NCBI GenBank assembly: GCA_033558025.1 | Contig: JAUCEF010000010.1 | Location: forward strand, 2,133,001-2,197,000 | Length of the DNA: 64,000 bases | Direction of reading: 5' to 3' | From: Phytophthora sp. 'mugwort' | Taxonomy: Eukaryota; Oomycota; Peronosporomycetes; Peronosporales; Peronosporaceae | Shown here: piece after piece, positions 21,291 to 31,433 of the stretch | Layout: every line of letters begins with the position of its first letter | Position numbering within the stretch: position 1 is the stretch's first letter | Position numbers and translations under genes: made by a program | The notes under the pieces: generated by a model | What the model saw: the letters and a program-made list of their open reading frames with translations, nothing else | What the model was told of the DNA's origin: nothing | Databases searched by the model: none

Positions 21291-22545
21291 TCAGACCTTT
21301 GCGCTAACTTGCGCGCTTCGGTGAAAAGATAATTTCACGCCGGCCGGCGATTTGACTCGCCAGTGTTGTGGTTGTGGGAGCTGAAGGGACCACGGATGGT
21401 GCGGATGCTGCACTGTAATCACGTTAGAGATGAGTGTGGTGTCCAGGAGTGCGTTGGTGAATGGTAACAAGCGTACAAACCGAAATCTTTCATCGATTTT
21501 GTAGCACTGCACCAGCGTGTACATGTAGATCGCGACGCTTTCCATCTCCTGGCACTTGGTATCGTGCTTTCCAATCGAGTTTTCCATGGAGGGAATCTTT
21601 GACGCAGAGATAGCATCCAAAATTGTCTTTGTGCGCGACGACATGACCCATGAATGCTGAATTGCAATGCTTTTTCCGCTGAAAACTGCGCTGGGGGCGT
21701 TCATGTCGCTGGGCTCTAGCAGATGTCATAATTCAAAAAGATTACTGTTGAGCAACCAGAGCGCTTGCATCGTCACCGCATTCATACTCGTCGTGGTTGG
21801 TTGATGGTACCAATTCCGCGAGTTCTCACTGAGGTGGTGTGAAGCTGCAGCCGCCATAATGCGCTCTTTCGCATCGATTGGAATGGCTGCGCTGATAATC
21901 GAATTGTCTGAGTCGCTTTCTCCATAGCTGCTGGGCTGGGCTGACGTTTCCAAGGGAGCTACACATGTAACGAAGAACTCAGCTTGTGTTAAGACACCAC
22001 ACCATATATATGAAAACTATGGCGGTGCACTAACCGCTCTCTAGCTTGTTGGTAACAACATTTGATGGAGGACTGTTCTCAGGAAGCGAAGCAGGTCTAC
22101 CGAATCGAGTATTGGGATTGTCCGTCGTATCTTCTTCCAGCGCCAACTGCAACTTTTTGTGCCAGCCTAATGGGGGGCGGTCCACTATGATACTACACTG
22201 AGATGATGTTGATATCGATGGGGATGTCGATGGACACGGGCTCGGTGTGAAGGTCGCTTGGGGGTCTAGCGGATCGTGCGCCTGCACAGACATAATGTAC
22301 AGACCGGTATTAGTCAGGAAGAATAATCCGTGTAGCGAAGCGACTAGCCACATGACGAACCTTAATGGATAACTGGGATTGAAGAACTGGGAACAAAGGC
22401 AAAGAATAAATACGCCTAGACAACGATACTACAGGCGAAAAGGTATACCTTCTGCTCGGCTCATTCTGAATGACAATGGTGAAACATCGGATGGGCTTGA
22501 TGGGGGCGGAAACACCACCAAACCATGAGTCCTTAGCTTATTTCT
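21291..22545 (-). CDS. Multi-exon membrane-protein gene, function unknown, with one in-frame stop
   Basis: On the minus strand, exon-like blocks join in frame. A block starting near 22530 (SWFGGVSAPIKPIRC, FTIVIQNEPS) uses a GTATAC donor near 22444 and a CCAG acceptor near 22375, giving SYPLRFVMWLVASLHGLFFL, a probable transmembrane segment. The exon ends with ESG at a GT donor near 22034 and resumes at ETSAQPSSYGES (from about 21960). This block reads to a TGA after NLFEL (about 21726-21728), then the same frame continues with MNAPSAVFSGKSIAI to 21291. The single TGA may be a nonsense mutation, a polymorphism or the true end. I do not recognise the family. The 5' end is not defined. Confidence 0.4.
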
Positions 22546-22666
22546 CAATAAAATACAACGTCTTACGGGTCTTCGGCGTTCCTGAACGCAGCGCTAGCTG
22601 GGCGTACACATGTCTGAGATGAAGCGCAACGATGTTATATCTTTCCGGTTGTCTTAATGGAAAAGC

Positions 22667-23840
22667 CTAAATAAATAATACCAAGTCTGGATTTAACCCT
22701 GCGCACGAACTGGCGTTGACTCTCCAAAGCTGGAAATCCCGCAGATCGGCCTCATTATCTGCTTTGTGGCCATAAAAAATAGCGTTTCCGCTGTCGGTTG
22801 ACTGCTGCTGAGCTTTAAACTCTTGATTATAACTGTGTAAGTCTTCATCTCGGTTATTCTGGCGTGTCTACCGAATGCCAAACGTCAGCGATGGTTTTAA
22901 ACACATGACACACATAAAGCATTTGTACCTGTAGCTCACCTTGACCGCCCTCGCCACTGGTTTGCTGCGAGTACCGACTGTTGTGTGCATCTTGTGGAAT
23001 TGGCTCGGTAGTAACTCGCCCTGTGCGTTGAGCTCGATTCTTGTGTGGTAGCTGTTCACCATCACTAAAACAAGATCGTTCCATACAGCAAACTTGTACA
23101 CTCAGCACCGTTGTTCCGCAACGCATTTCCCCATACACACACTAACTTAAAAAATATCATGTCGACGCCAGAAGCAATCGACGATGGCGGTCGGTCTTCA
23201 CGAACACGCTTCGGTAGCTGAGCTGAATCTGGCGTCTGATAACGCCTTTTCGTCTTTTTCACAGGAGTGAAGATACATCTGTTCTCGCTTCTCCCATCTC
23301 GGGCCTCTTGCTCGTCCTGTCCACGGCTTCGATTCTGCCTCGGGCTCGATCGTGGCTTATCTTCATTCCCCTGTTCATTCAACCGAGGAAGCTTTCCAGC
23401 TTTCTCTTCGGCTTTAATTTCAGCAGCAGTCATCGCCCCCTTTCGCTCGAGCTCCAACACACGGATATCTGCTGACACAAGAATCTCATCAGTACATCTA
23501 GACGGAAGCCCCTCGACGACGTCTGCGTCAGACCTTGAGACTCGTCACCCCCCCCCACAGGTACAATGTACCATGGCGTCGCCGGGTCCCGCGCCTTCAC
23601 TGGTTGGGAACACGGTGTTGTACTCGTGGACTTCACACGCTGATGCTGGACTTGAGACGGGAAATGCATCTGTCGACGGCGGCCGCGCTGCGAGTACAGC
23701 GCGCGGTGGCGTCCGCTCGTCATCCAGTTCATCTTGGCTTGAGTCACTGTAGTTTTTCTTGGGGTCTGTACGGCTTGCGAGGCAAAATGCGGAATGCAGT
23801 GGATCGCGCGAGAACGCGGACTCCGGTGTGCGTGTCGCAC
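22667..23840 (-). CDS. Unknown basic protein gene, copy A of the duplicated segment
   Basis: Interrupted coding blocks on the minus strand include SPASACEVHEYNTVFPTSEG near 23650-23590, ADIRVLELERKGAMTAAEIK near 23475-23416, a Lys/Arg-rich region with NRCIFTPVKKTKRRY, the ADVWHSVD segment near 22870, and a last block AQQQSTDSGNAIFYGHKADN ending at a stop at 22667-22669. The same blocks recur in order at 46760-47640 on the plus strand, which shows this is a genuine gene family and not chance. Introns are needed between blocks but boundaries are not certain. The basic composition suggests a nuclear protein; function unknown. It lies just downstream of the elicitin-like pseudogene in both copies. 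Confidence 0.45.
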
Positions 23841-23961
23841 TTCAACTTGGAGTGATGGTCAGGTTGCACTATACATGAATATACAGGTGGTACGTTCAAG
23901 TTGGGGGCGTGGAAGGGAAATTGCTACGGCATGGTCCAATACTGGCTATGGCTCGCTATAC

Positions 23962-24297
23962 CTAGTCCAGGAAGTACCTGTAGACGTAGTCCCCGTCGGT
24001 CTTGTCCGCCGTCCCAACCACTTGGGCTCACTGGCGGTAGAGTGTCGAGACTCCCTCTGAAAAGCCGCGAACAGCGCCATGGCGGAGAAATTAAACAGGT
24101 CCGAGAGAGAGGCGGCGATGTGCACACCGGCAGATTTCCATGGCGCACGTGCTGAAGAGCTTCCCATTGTCAAGCGTGGCTATGATCGGATTTCTCACCT
24201 CCAAGGAGCACTTGGTCGTGGCGAGCGTCAACGGAATGAGGATGCTGAGCAGCAGCAGCACGAAAAAGGTGGTCCAGACGGAAATGTAGCCGCGCAT
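23962..24297 (-). pseudogene. Elicitin-like secreted protein, broken copy (A)
   Basis: Begins with MRGYISVWTTFFVLLLLSIL, a clear signal peptide, followed by TTKCSLEV and NGKLFSTCAME, matching the intact elicitin-like protein at 46180. Relative to that gene it has a frameshift just after the second cysteine, an internal deletion of about 94 bases joining the AATTTCTCCG and CCATGGCGCTG sequences (near 24081), and a TGC to TGA change at the last conserved cysteine, before AQVVGTADKTDG. The C-terminal YVYRYFLD and stop (23962-23964) survive. Elicitins bind sterols and act as defence elicitors in plants; this copy cannot make the folded domain. Only the breaks are described here. Confidence 0.85.
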
Positions 24298-24299
24298 TG

Positions 24300-24810
24300 C
24301 GTTTGGCGAAATTGTCCTGGGAGACTCGGCGTCGAGGCCGAGAAAGGAATAATGTCGCGTGACTTGCACGAAGTACACAGCTTAAAATCTTGTGCGTAGC
24401 TTCAAAGGGTTGGGGTGCGAGTGGCGTGAGTAATCGAAGCACCTGCACCTACATATAGTACGGTTCAGCAATGCACTGGAAAATTCGTCTGCAGGTGCTT
24501 CGACCACAAAGATAAAGTCGAAGAAAGAGACGCTGTCGCCTCATGGCCATAGTACAATGTAGTGGACGTTTGCAGTCCGAAAACGAGCTCGCGCATCCGC
24601 CGTCCAGTCACCCAACCACCCCAGTGATGAGTCTGGTACGGCAGCATACACGTCTCTGGCCGCCAGTATACATTTTACGGCACTGGCAACCACAAAACGG
24701 CCCGAGCAAACACGAAGCGTCGAAGTGACCATCGGCAAAATTTTCCGGTCACAGGCAAAATCAGCGCATTATGTACAGGGAATAGACCAAAATTCGTAAG
24801 GAATCACCAC
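24300..24810. other. Upstream region of the elicitin-like pseudogene
   Basis: Part of it (about 24460-24600) aligns with 45915-46010 upstream of the intact elicitin-like gene; both encode an ELVFGLQTSTTLYYG-like reading in the transcribed direction. This marks the outer end of the duplicated segment. No separate gene is evident. Confidence 0.5.
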
Positions 24811-24814
24811 GGAA

Positions 24815-25480
24815 GTCAGATTAGCGTGACCCGCTGTGCATAATAAACTGACCAAAAAGGTCAGATAAACATGCACATTGGTCAGATTAATGTGAACAAT
24901 GGTCATTATTCTCGATCAACAGCCGTGACTGCTATCTCGCTCCGTTTCAGATCGACCACCCTTCACGATGTCCACCAATATCAACTGGTCAAAGAGGCTG
25001 AGTTTCACGGACTTTGTCAAATGTTGATGGGAAACTTCTGCTGCACTGTCGTCTTTTCTTATATGCTGCGCTGATTTATGTGAATTGAAATGCATATTGT
25101 GCGAAGTTTCTGCGATCGATTGGTTGAATCGACCGAAAGCCCAAAAGCACTTGAGTTAACAATGGTCGCATCTAAGTACGTAATCGGACTTAGGCGAAAC
25201 TTTTTCCGTACCGTAGTGAATGGGTTTAGCCCAAACAACTTGATAATTATATTGGCCGATTCAACACATTGTTGGTGAACCGACCAGCATCGGCAAGTTT
25301 GGCTGGAATTCACAATACTAGTTTGTTAGTGCTTTCACCTAGTCACATACGCGGCCATTAGCTTCAGAAATAGTGTGGTTGTTATAATCTGACCACCGGT
25401 TCACAATAACCTGACCTTAGGTTCTCAATAATCTGACCTGGGACACAATAATCTGACTAAAAGCTCACATTAATCTGACC
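24815..25480. mobile_element. Non-autonomous element (MITE-like) with inverted subterminal repeats
   Basis: The left end carries direct copies of a motif close to GGTCAGATTAWTGTGA (24815, 24859, 24880) and the right end carries the same motif inverted (TCACAATAAYCTGACC type) near 25384, 25400, 25422, 25443 and 25465. The innermost left copy and the outermost right copy match best. The 0.47 kb core encodes nothing recognisable. Arrays of one short motif at both ends in opposite orientation resemble transposase-binding subterminal repeats. Exact ends and target-site duplication are not determined. Confidence 0.6.
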
Positions 25481-25769
25481 ATGGTCAATCGCTACAACGA
25501 TGCAGAAGTCCAGGTTCTAGGAAGTGGCGTGAGTGTGAACGACAGCAGCGTTGTGCCGCTCATCAAGCGCGTGGGGTGCTCACCTCCTTATCAAGCCCCG
25601 TCGGGGAAAACACTGCGATTTGCCTCACCCTGTTTTTACAGTAAAGTGTCTGCTGGTGGACGGTCGTGTGTGTTTGCTGGTGTCATTTTGATGTCTACTA
25701 GCGGCTTTTACTCCCCAGTGATGGCAAATTGTATTGTGTGTACAGGTGGACACTGCTGAATATATCCCG

Positions 25770-26165
25770 TGCGTCCGTCCGTCAGTCACACGGGTAACAA
25801 CTTATTCGTCCTGCGATTAGGTCAAAAATTGCCGCCGAGCGAAGAGAAGGCTGCCTCCCATTGCGGCCTCCCATTGGCTGAAATTGCGTTTTTCTGCTGA
25901 GCGAAGCGAAGGCGACGCCGCCGTTATACCTTTTCGTGTATAGCGGGACCGGAGGATCCGCCCTTCCTACCGAAGAGGAAGGAGGAGGTAGCTCACTTAC
26001 TATCCTAATACGGCGAGTAGCGCAGCGAGCCCGTGCGAGCGGAGAGGAGGCGCTACTACCGGAGCGTTGCGTAGGTAGCTTTTCTTAGTAGTGGAGCGAG
26101 GTCTGGAGCGAGCGAAACGAACGTCATCCTAACTTTCACTACCGCCGGCAAAGCGGGCGGCGCTC
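25770..26165. repeat. Palindrome-rich interspersed repeat, module R1, copy a
   Basis: Begins at a GTCCGTCC-type run and continues with GCGGCCTCCCATTGGCTGAA, TTTCGTGTATAGCGGGA, GGCGAGTAGCGCAGCGAGCC, CTACTACCGGAGCG and GAGCGAGCGAAACG, ending with GCGGGCGGCGCTCGGCTAGT. The same blocks occur in the same order at about 50640-51130. Short complementary GAGCGAAGCGNAG and CTACTACC/GGTAGTG motifs could form many small hairpins. Confidence 0.75.
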
Positions 26166-26515
26166 GGCTAGTCCTAAAATTCACCACTAATGTCCCTCAG
26201 TCCGTCCACCCGTCCGTCTGTCACGCCATAACGTGATTTCTAGCCGCCATCCCATTGGCTGCCGAGTGCAGAGAAGGCGGCCCTCATTCGCTAAAATAAT
26301 TTTCCGCCGAAGGCGGCCAATAGTGGAAAATATAATTTACGTTTTGTTGAAAATGAAATATGTTTTAAACCGGCGTCCTTATATTCCTGAAAATAGAGCG
26401 AGGCGCGGTGTCGCTCCCGGGCGATTATGACGTGCTGGGACTGCAGCGCAGAGGTAGGTCCACCTACTGGGAACAAAACTAAACCCACCGCCGCATAGGC
26501 GGCGCCGCCTTCGCT
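26166..26515. repeat. Palindrome-rich interspersed repeat, module R2, copy a
   Basis: Starts CCTAAAATTCACCACTAATG, then CCCTCAGTCCGTCC and CGCCATAACGTGATTTCTAG, a CCGCCGAAGGCGGCC palindrome, and ends with CCACCTACTGGGAACAAAAC and a CCGCCGCATAGGCGGCGCC palindrome. The first half recurs at 37476-37645 and the last third at 39050-39185. The minus-strand ORF 26291-26488 is repeat-derived. Confidence 0.75.
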
Positions 26516-26619
26516 TCGTCAGCTAAATGTATTGCAACTGGAGTCCAGTTATCTATAACGACCATCTGACAAAGCTGTATTCCAAGGTATAGGCAGAAAA
26601 TTATGTTTTACACTTCAAG

Positions 26620-28190
26620 TTGTACTTCGGGTTACCGGTGCATGCTGGTATCTCTGCGGTTATCCGGGGCGCTCTCCATAGACCACCCGATGGAAGGGGC
26701 ATTCTTCCCTTACTTCGAATCCAGAAGAACGCCACGCAAGCAATAAAGAAGGGGGTCTCCTCTCTCACAACGACAAAATCCCCAGTGGCCACACCAACCA
26801 AGCAAGCCCTCCTAGTTCGACTTCATCTAGAACCAACAGTCTCCATCGGATGGCCAGCCCCACCTGCTGGTGTGGCTGCTGCCCTGGCGTCGTGGACGTC
26901 ACTGGCGCTGAAGACCTTGGACAACGGCGCTTATCGGCCCACGGGCGAGTCTGCCTCTGCGTACGAGCAAGCGCGCGCCACCGAAGGCGGTCTCCAGCGA
27001 CGGTAGGGCGGAGTCCCCGCAAGGGCAATAAAGAAAGCTGGTGAGACACCCCGCGACCGCTGGCATTGCCGTGACGCTAAGGAGGTTCACCAGCGACGAT
27101 CCCCACGACTCGGTGTCCAGACGGAAGGGTAAGCCGCCGGCCCCGCACGCGATGAAGGCACAAAAGACACCGGTGAAGGAGAGTGTGGTCAAGGTTGGTG
27201 CTGCCACGAAGTGGGCGTCGACTGCGGCAAAGGTCGTCGGCAATTTTGACTTGAACTCGTTCGTGGCCTCGTTCGATCCTGGAACAGCGCAAGAGGAGGG
27301 TGCAGCTCCCGAAGAGAGACCTGAAGTAGCTGCTGGTGCTTGCAGGACAGCTCTGACATTCGGGCGAAACTGCAAGCGCTGAATTATGAGGTCGAACGAT
27401 TTAGTGCTGTTGTAGCTAGACAAGCGTTAGCCCAGGCACCAAGTCCCGCGGAAGTTGCCCTGCACGATGCGCCGTCGGAGCCGACGGCGCTGAACAACAA
27501 AAGAGACATGCCACCGGCCGAAGTATGCTACTTGACGAGTGCAAGTTTCCTGGAAGGTTCCACGAAGGCGAAGGCGACCACAGTTCGCCGGAAGCCCATC
27601 TTTTGGTCGCAAGTCGCATGTTCCGGGTGTTTGGTACCGAATCCCGTAAGCTCCTGTCAGCGATTTCGTTTGAATTGGGAAAACGGCGTTTGAGTCGCCC
27701 AAATTTCGGACGACGCCCACCGTTCTGATGGTGATCTTCAGCGGCTGGATGGGTCGCGCGGCCCGACAGTATGAACTTTAAGGAGTCGTCGGAGACGACG
27801 ACGCTGGAAGGCAGCTCAACGAATGCCAACTTCTCTAGCGACTTCAGCCCATCGGCGTCACTGCCTCCAGCAACTTTTCCTCATACGAAGATATTATTGA
27901 TGCTCTCCACGGTCTGACCGCGTTCGGGAAGGAGCTGTGGTCAAGCACATGTGCAAGCTCACTTCGCGCTTGCGCAACTGCGTGGCCAAGAACAAGTCGG
28001 CCGATCCTGCGCGCGTCCGATTGACGCTCCTTATGTCAACAAGTTCATGGTCCCTAGGTCATTGGGACAAGCAGCGATAGCGCCCCGATTTTGCTCGGAG
28101 CCAGCACCGACATCTTGCACGTTTACGCTTTCGCAAAGGAGGCTCGGCATCGAACGTCTAGTCGATATTGCTAGCGCACCCTTCGTCTAA
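26620..28190 (+). pseudogene. Degenerate gag-like or transposon ORF
   Basis: Plus-strand frames give successive in-sense blocks: KAQKTPVKESVVKVG near 27157, DIRAKLQALNYEVERFSAVV near 27356, SRKLLSAISFELGKRRLSRP near 27640, then HMCKLTSRLRNCVAKNKSAD near 27950 and ARVRLTLL near 28014. The arrangement resembles long helical Gag-type proteins that I recall from multi-copy oomycete elements, broken here by many frameshifts. No protease or polymerase follows. Family assignment is tentative; coding of some kind in the past is likely. Confidence 0.35.
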
Positions 28191-28199
28191 GCAACCGGT

Positions 28200-30575
28200 C
28201 GTCCGTGAACACCAAACACCGGATAAATCCTGTTCATTCCATGCGCGCCCTTCGTCCCCTCGTGTTCTTGCTCGGTCGTCAGTTTAGCAATGTTCAAATC
28301 TTCGTACAGCAACCGAGAGCTGTCCTGCATGCCAAACGTTGCGCACGTTGAATGTGTCTGTGTGGACCACATTTGCTTGTCTGAGCCTGTCAAGTTTGGA
28401 AGGCTGGTTAAAGTTCAGCACACACGTTCAAGAGCCTTAGAGGTTTATGCGTAACGTTGACACCACTAGTTACCATTAGGCCCTTGTTCAAGTGCCAGAG
28501 CAACGTTCTCTACTAAACTTACACTGCGTTTTGGCTGGATATGATAAAATGATACGTTGTACCCGCTTTGAATAAGAATGGAGTTTTCAGAACACCAAAC
28601 TTTGCTGTGCCAGCCACAGCACATTTGTGCCAGCCAACCAACTGTCCACCAAGTCACCGAACCACCAGCCAACCACGCAAGTCAACAAGCCATGGAAAAC
28701 CAAGCCCTTCTCGCTGATGTCGGCGGTGCGTGCATCAGCGCTGCTATCGTTGTCGCTGTCGATAAGCGCAGCATGCGGGTGCCGCACTCAGACAGATCGA
28801 CCTGTTCCAACGCTACATTCGAGCAAGCAATGAAAGCTACACAGAACAATTGGTTTCATAAAATTGCGTACGACAAAAGGTCCTTCATTCGGATTTACAA
28901 GGTCTGTTCGGCACGGCGCTCCACGGCACAGTCCGAGAAACGCAGCGTCACCAAGTCTGCTATCATATCGGTGTTCCATTTCATGCGTTTAGTCCTCTTG
29001 TCCTCCTTAACCTTGCTCTTGACAGCGGAGACACCGCGAGCGGAGGTCGTTTTCGACCTCTAGAGTACCCCTTGGTTACAAGGCGTCAAAGTTGGTTAAA
29101 GCATTCCTTCCTCTTCAGGCAGCAACTCTGTAGCGCTTGTTAGCAGTACAGGACGGAGGGGTGATTCTGTGAGTGGCACGGGCTTCAATCGCGGCGTATT
29201 TATCGGTGTCGCGTCCTCATTAGCCCCGCAGCAGTCAATGACGCTGGGATCGCAGGTATCTCATTGGCCAGGTCACTCTGCATGGGCGAATGGCAAACGC
29301 TGGATGGAAAAAGAAGAGTAGTCAAAGTCGGTGGTTTGTATTAATGGAAATGAGTAGTCAAACGGTAGCACTTGGACAAGCCGTCGTACACGAGATTCAC
29401 AGGCTGGGGCTTGACCGAGATTGGCGCAAAATATCCAACCCCGATTACAGTTAAACTTGGCTGCCACTTGAACAAGGGTCTTAATAGCCCGCATCAACAT
29501 TTAAATCAGGTGCTTCGCGCCCCAGTAATCAATGAAAGTGTAAAACATATATTTTCGTTGGTTGCTGGGGTGCGCGAATCATTTGATTAGCGCTAGCGGG
29601 TATCAAGCTGATGCCGAGTATGACCATCCCTGATCTGTATGTTCGGCGAGTGCAATTATAAATTGGTGCTTTTACGAGTATGAACAGCATTCAAAAGAGT
29701 AAATGAATGAGCATTAATATTATTTCGTTATATTGAATACCTGCGGAATTGAATTCAAATCTCCATCGTGACTAGGTTCTTCTTCCCCCCAATTCCACCT
29801 TCCTCTTGAAATGATTCTATCTTTGGCTTCTGGATTGTCCCCCGTTCAGTGATCCAGTTAATAGCCATGCCTCTCTTAAAATGCATGTCCACCCTGCCTT
29901 GAGCACATGCACTTCTCCCCCGTTTTTTCATCATCATCATACCCCCCCCCCCTTCATCCCCTGCATTACCAGCCAGTCTGTTGCTTTATTGTATATCTTG
30001 TAGTGATGCGACCACGTCTCCACCTCACGTACAGAAAAAAAAATCTGCCAATTTGTGTGACCCTGTACCAGTGCTGGAGATTTGGTGTCTTCGGCTTCGT
30101 GCACCTCTCAATCACCCGAAGTTTGAAAGCGGTGTCCTTTTCTACGTGAAGCCGGCCCTACCCATTCGCCCCTGTCTATAGCAATATCCGATCCAACAAA
30201 ACGATCAAGTCGACCGCAGTGCTTATTGTACTTAATTATCCGAGCGGCGTTACCGCCGCCCACACCGCCTTGACATCTTTTTCTCTGAAGGAACTGGTTT
30301 TGCCACCGAAGGTCTGCGAATGCGGCATCAAAAGAACCCGCAAAGCATTAAGGCTTGCGCGTCATCAACGAAGATTTCATAGAAACTGCCAGCGTATTGA
30401 GCACCGCCATCAGCACGTCTATCTGTTTGCTTGTGATATTAGCGGGAAAATGCTTTGGAGGGATTGCCTTGTCACAGTTCATGTGCAAGGCGAACGATCT
30501 CCAACTACACAGCTCGTACGATGCCGGTGACCAGGCGACGCGTAGTCCTAAATTGGCGTTCGAATATTCCCCTGA
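28200..30575. other. Gene-poor stretch
   Basis: Contains only short or low-complexity ORFs and a poly-C run near 29941-29952. The ORF at 28578-29063 (+) has a short NNWFHKIAYDKRSFIRIYK segment reminiscent of PIF/Harbinger transposases, too little to call. Confidence 0.3.
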
Positions 30576-30580
30576 ATAGC

Positions 30581-30691
30581 GGCATCGAACATTGCGGTCA
30601 ATGCCAAGCAACGACGACGCGACCTACCGGAATGGAGGCATCGAACATTGCGGTCATGCCAAGCAACGACGACGCGACCTACCGGAATGGA
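30581..30691. repeat. Perfect-like tandem duplication of 55-56 bases
   Basis: The unit starting GGCATCGAACATTGCGGTCA and ending CCTACCGGAATGGA is present at 30581-30636 and 30637-30691, differing by one extra A. It lies in an unassigned open region (30348-30742). Confidence 0.85.
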
Positions 30692-31396
30692 GTCAAATCG
30701 GGAGAACTGGTCGTGGTGAAGATGAGCGCAACCAGTATATAACGTTCACCCTCCCCGTTTTGTCACGGATAGGAACAACACGTACAGGCACACAATCGAT
30801 CATTGGTCAATTCGGACATAAATCTCGCCGTGGACGACCACGAGACGAGGTCGGTGCTGTCCAGTTGTCTGTCTGCGCGATGTATTAGCAATGAAGATGA
30901 CGATGCCTGTTATTGCCGATACACTATTAGCACATGCGAGGATGTATTCACTACAGTTGTGCTCCAGCAAGGTGCTCACGTAATGGATGGCCCCCAGGCT
31001 TCATGGCCAGCTCGTCAGCGCCTGACACCGGCCATGAAGATCGCATTCGATACCATGTTACAGTATATATCAACCTCGAAGCCAAAACTGAGATGGCGAG
31101 ACAAAGGTGATGGGTACTACATCAGATGGTCGCGGTGTTCGACTCAAAAAGCGTATTTGCGTTTACCTCAGATTGTAAGGTGTTTCCACCGATAGGCGCT
31201 TTGTCAGACCGCTCATGTCGCGGTGGTGGCAGTCCATCTTTCGGAGCACACGCGTCAACATCGACGGTCGTCGACGACATACGCTGATTTCTCGCTGTCT
31301 TTGAGAACAAAAACCGCTTTAACAGTATTTCGATACATCGAGTACGGATTCTACAACGCCAAGTGTGAACGTATGTATGGATACGTCCGGAATCCG
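30692..31396. other. Unassigned open frames
   Basis: An ORF at 30803-31195 (+, 130 codons) is intact but unrecognised. No motif, signal peptide or homologue in the window. Possibly part of a decayed element. Confidence 0.25.
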
Positions 31397-31433
31397 GCAC
31401 GGGGCTGATCCGGGGTCCGGATCAGCCCCGTGC
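31397..31433. repeat. Perfect 17-base inverted repeat (hairpin)
   Basis: GCACGGGGCTGATCCGG (31397-31413) is exactly complementary to 31417-31433, separated by GGT. The GC-rich stem would be very stable. It is not next to an identified gene end. Confidence 0.85.

Noticed and set aside
28578..29063. 161-codon ORF with a faint Harbinger-like segment
   Set aside because: Similarity is confined to about 20 residues and catalytic motifs are missing.
30219..30530. Overlapping short ORFs on both strands around the tandem duplication
   Set aside because: No motif, and both strands are equally open.
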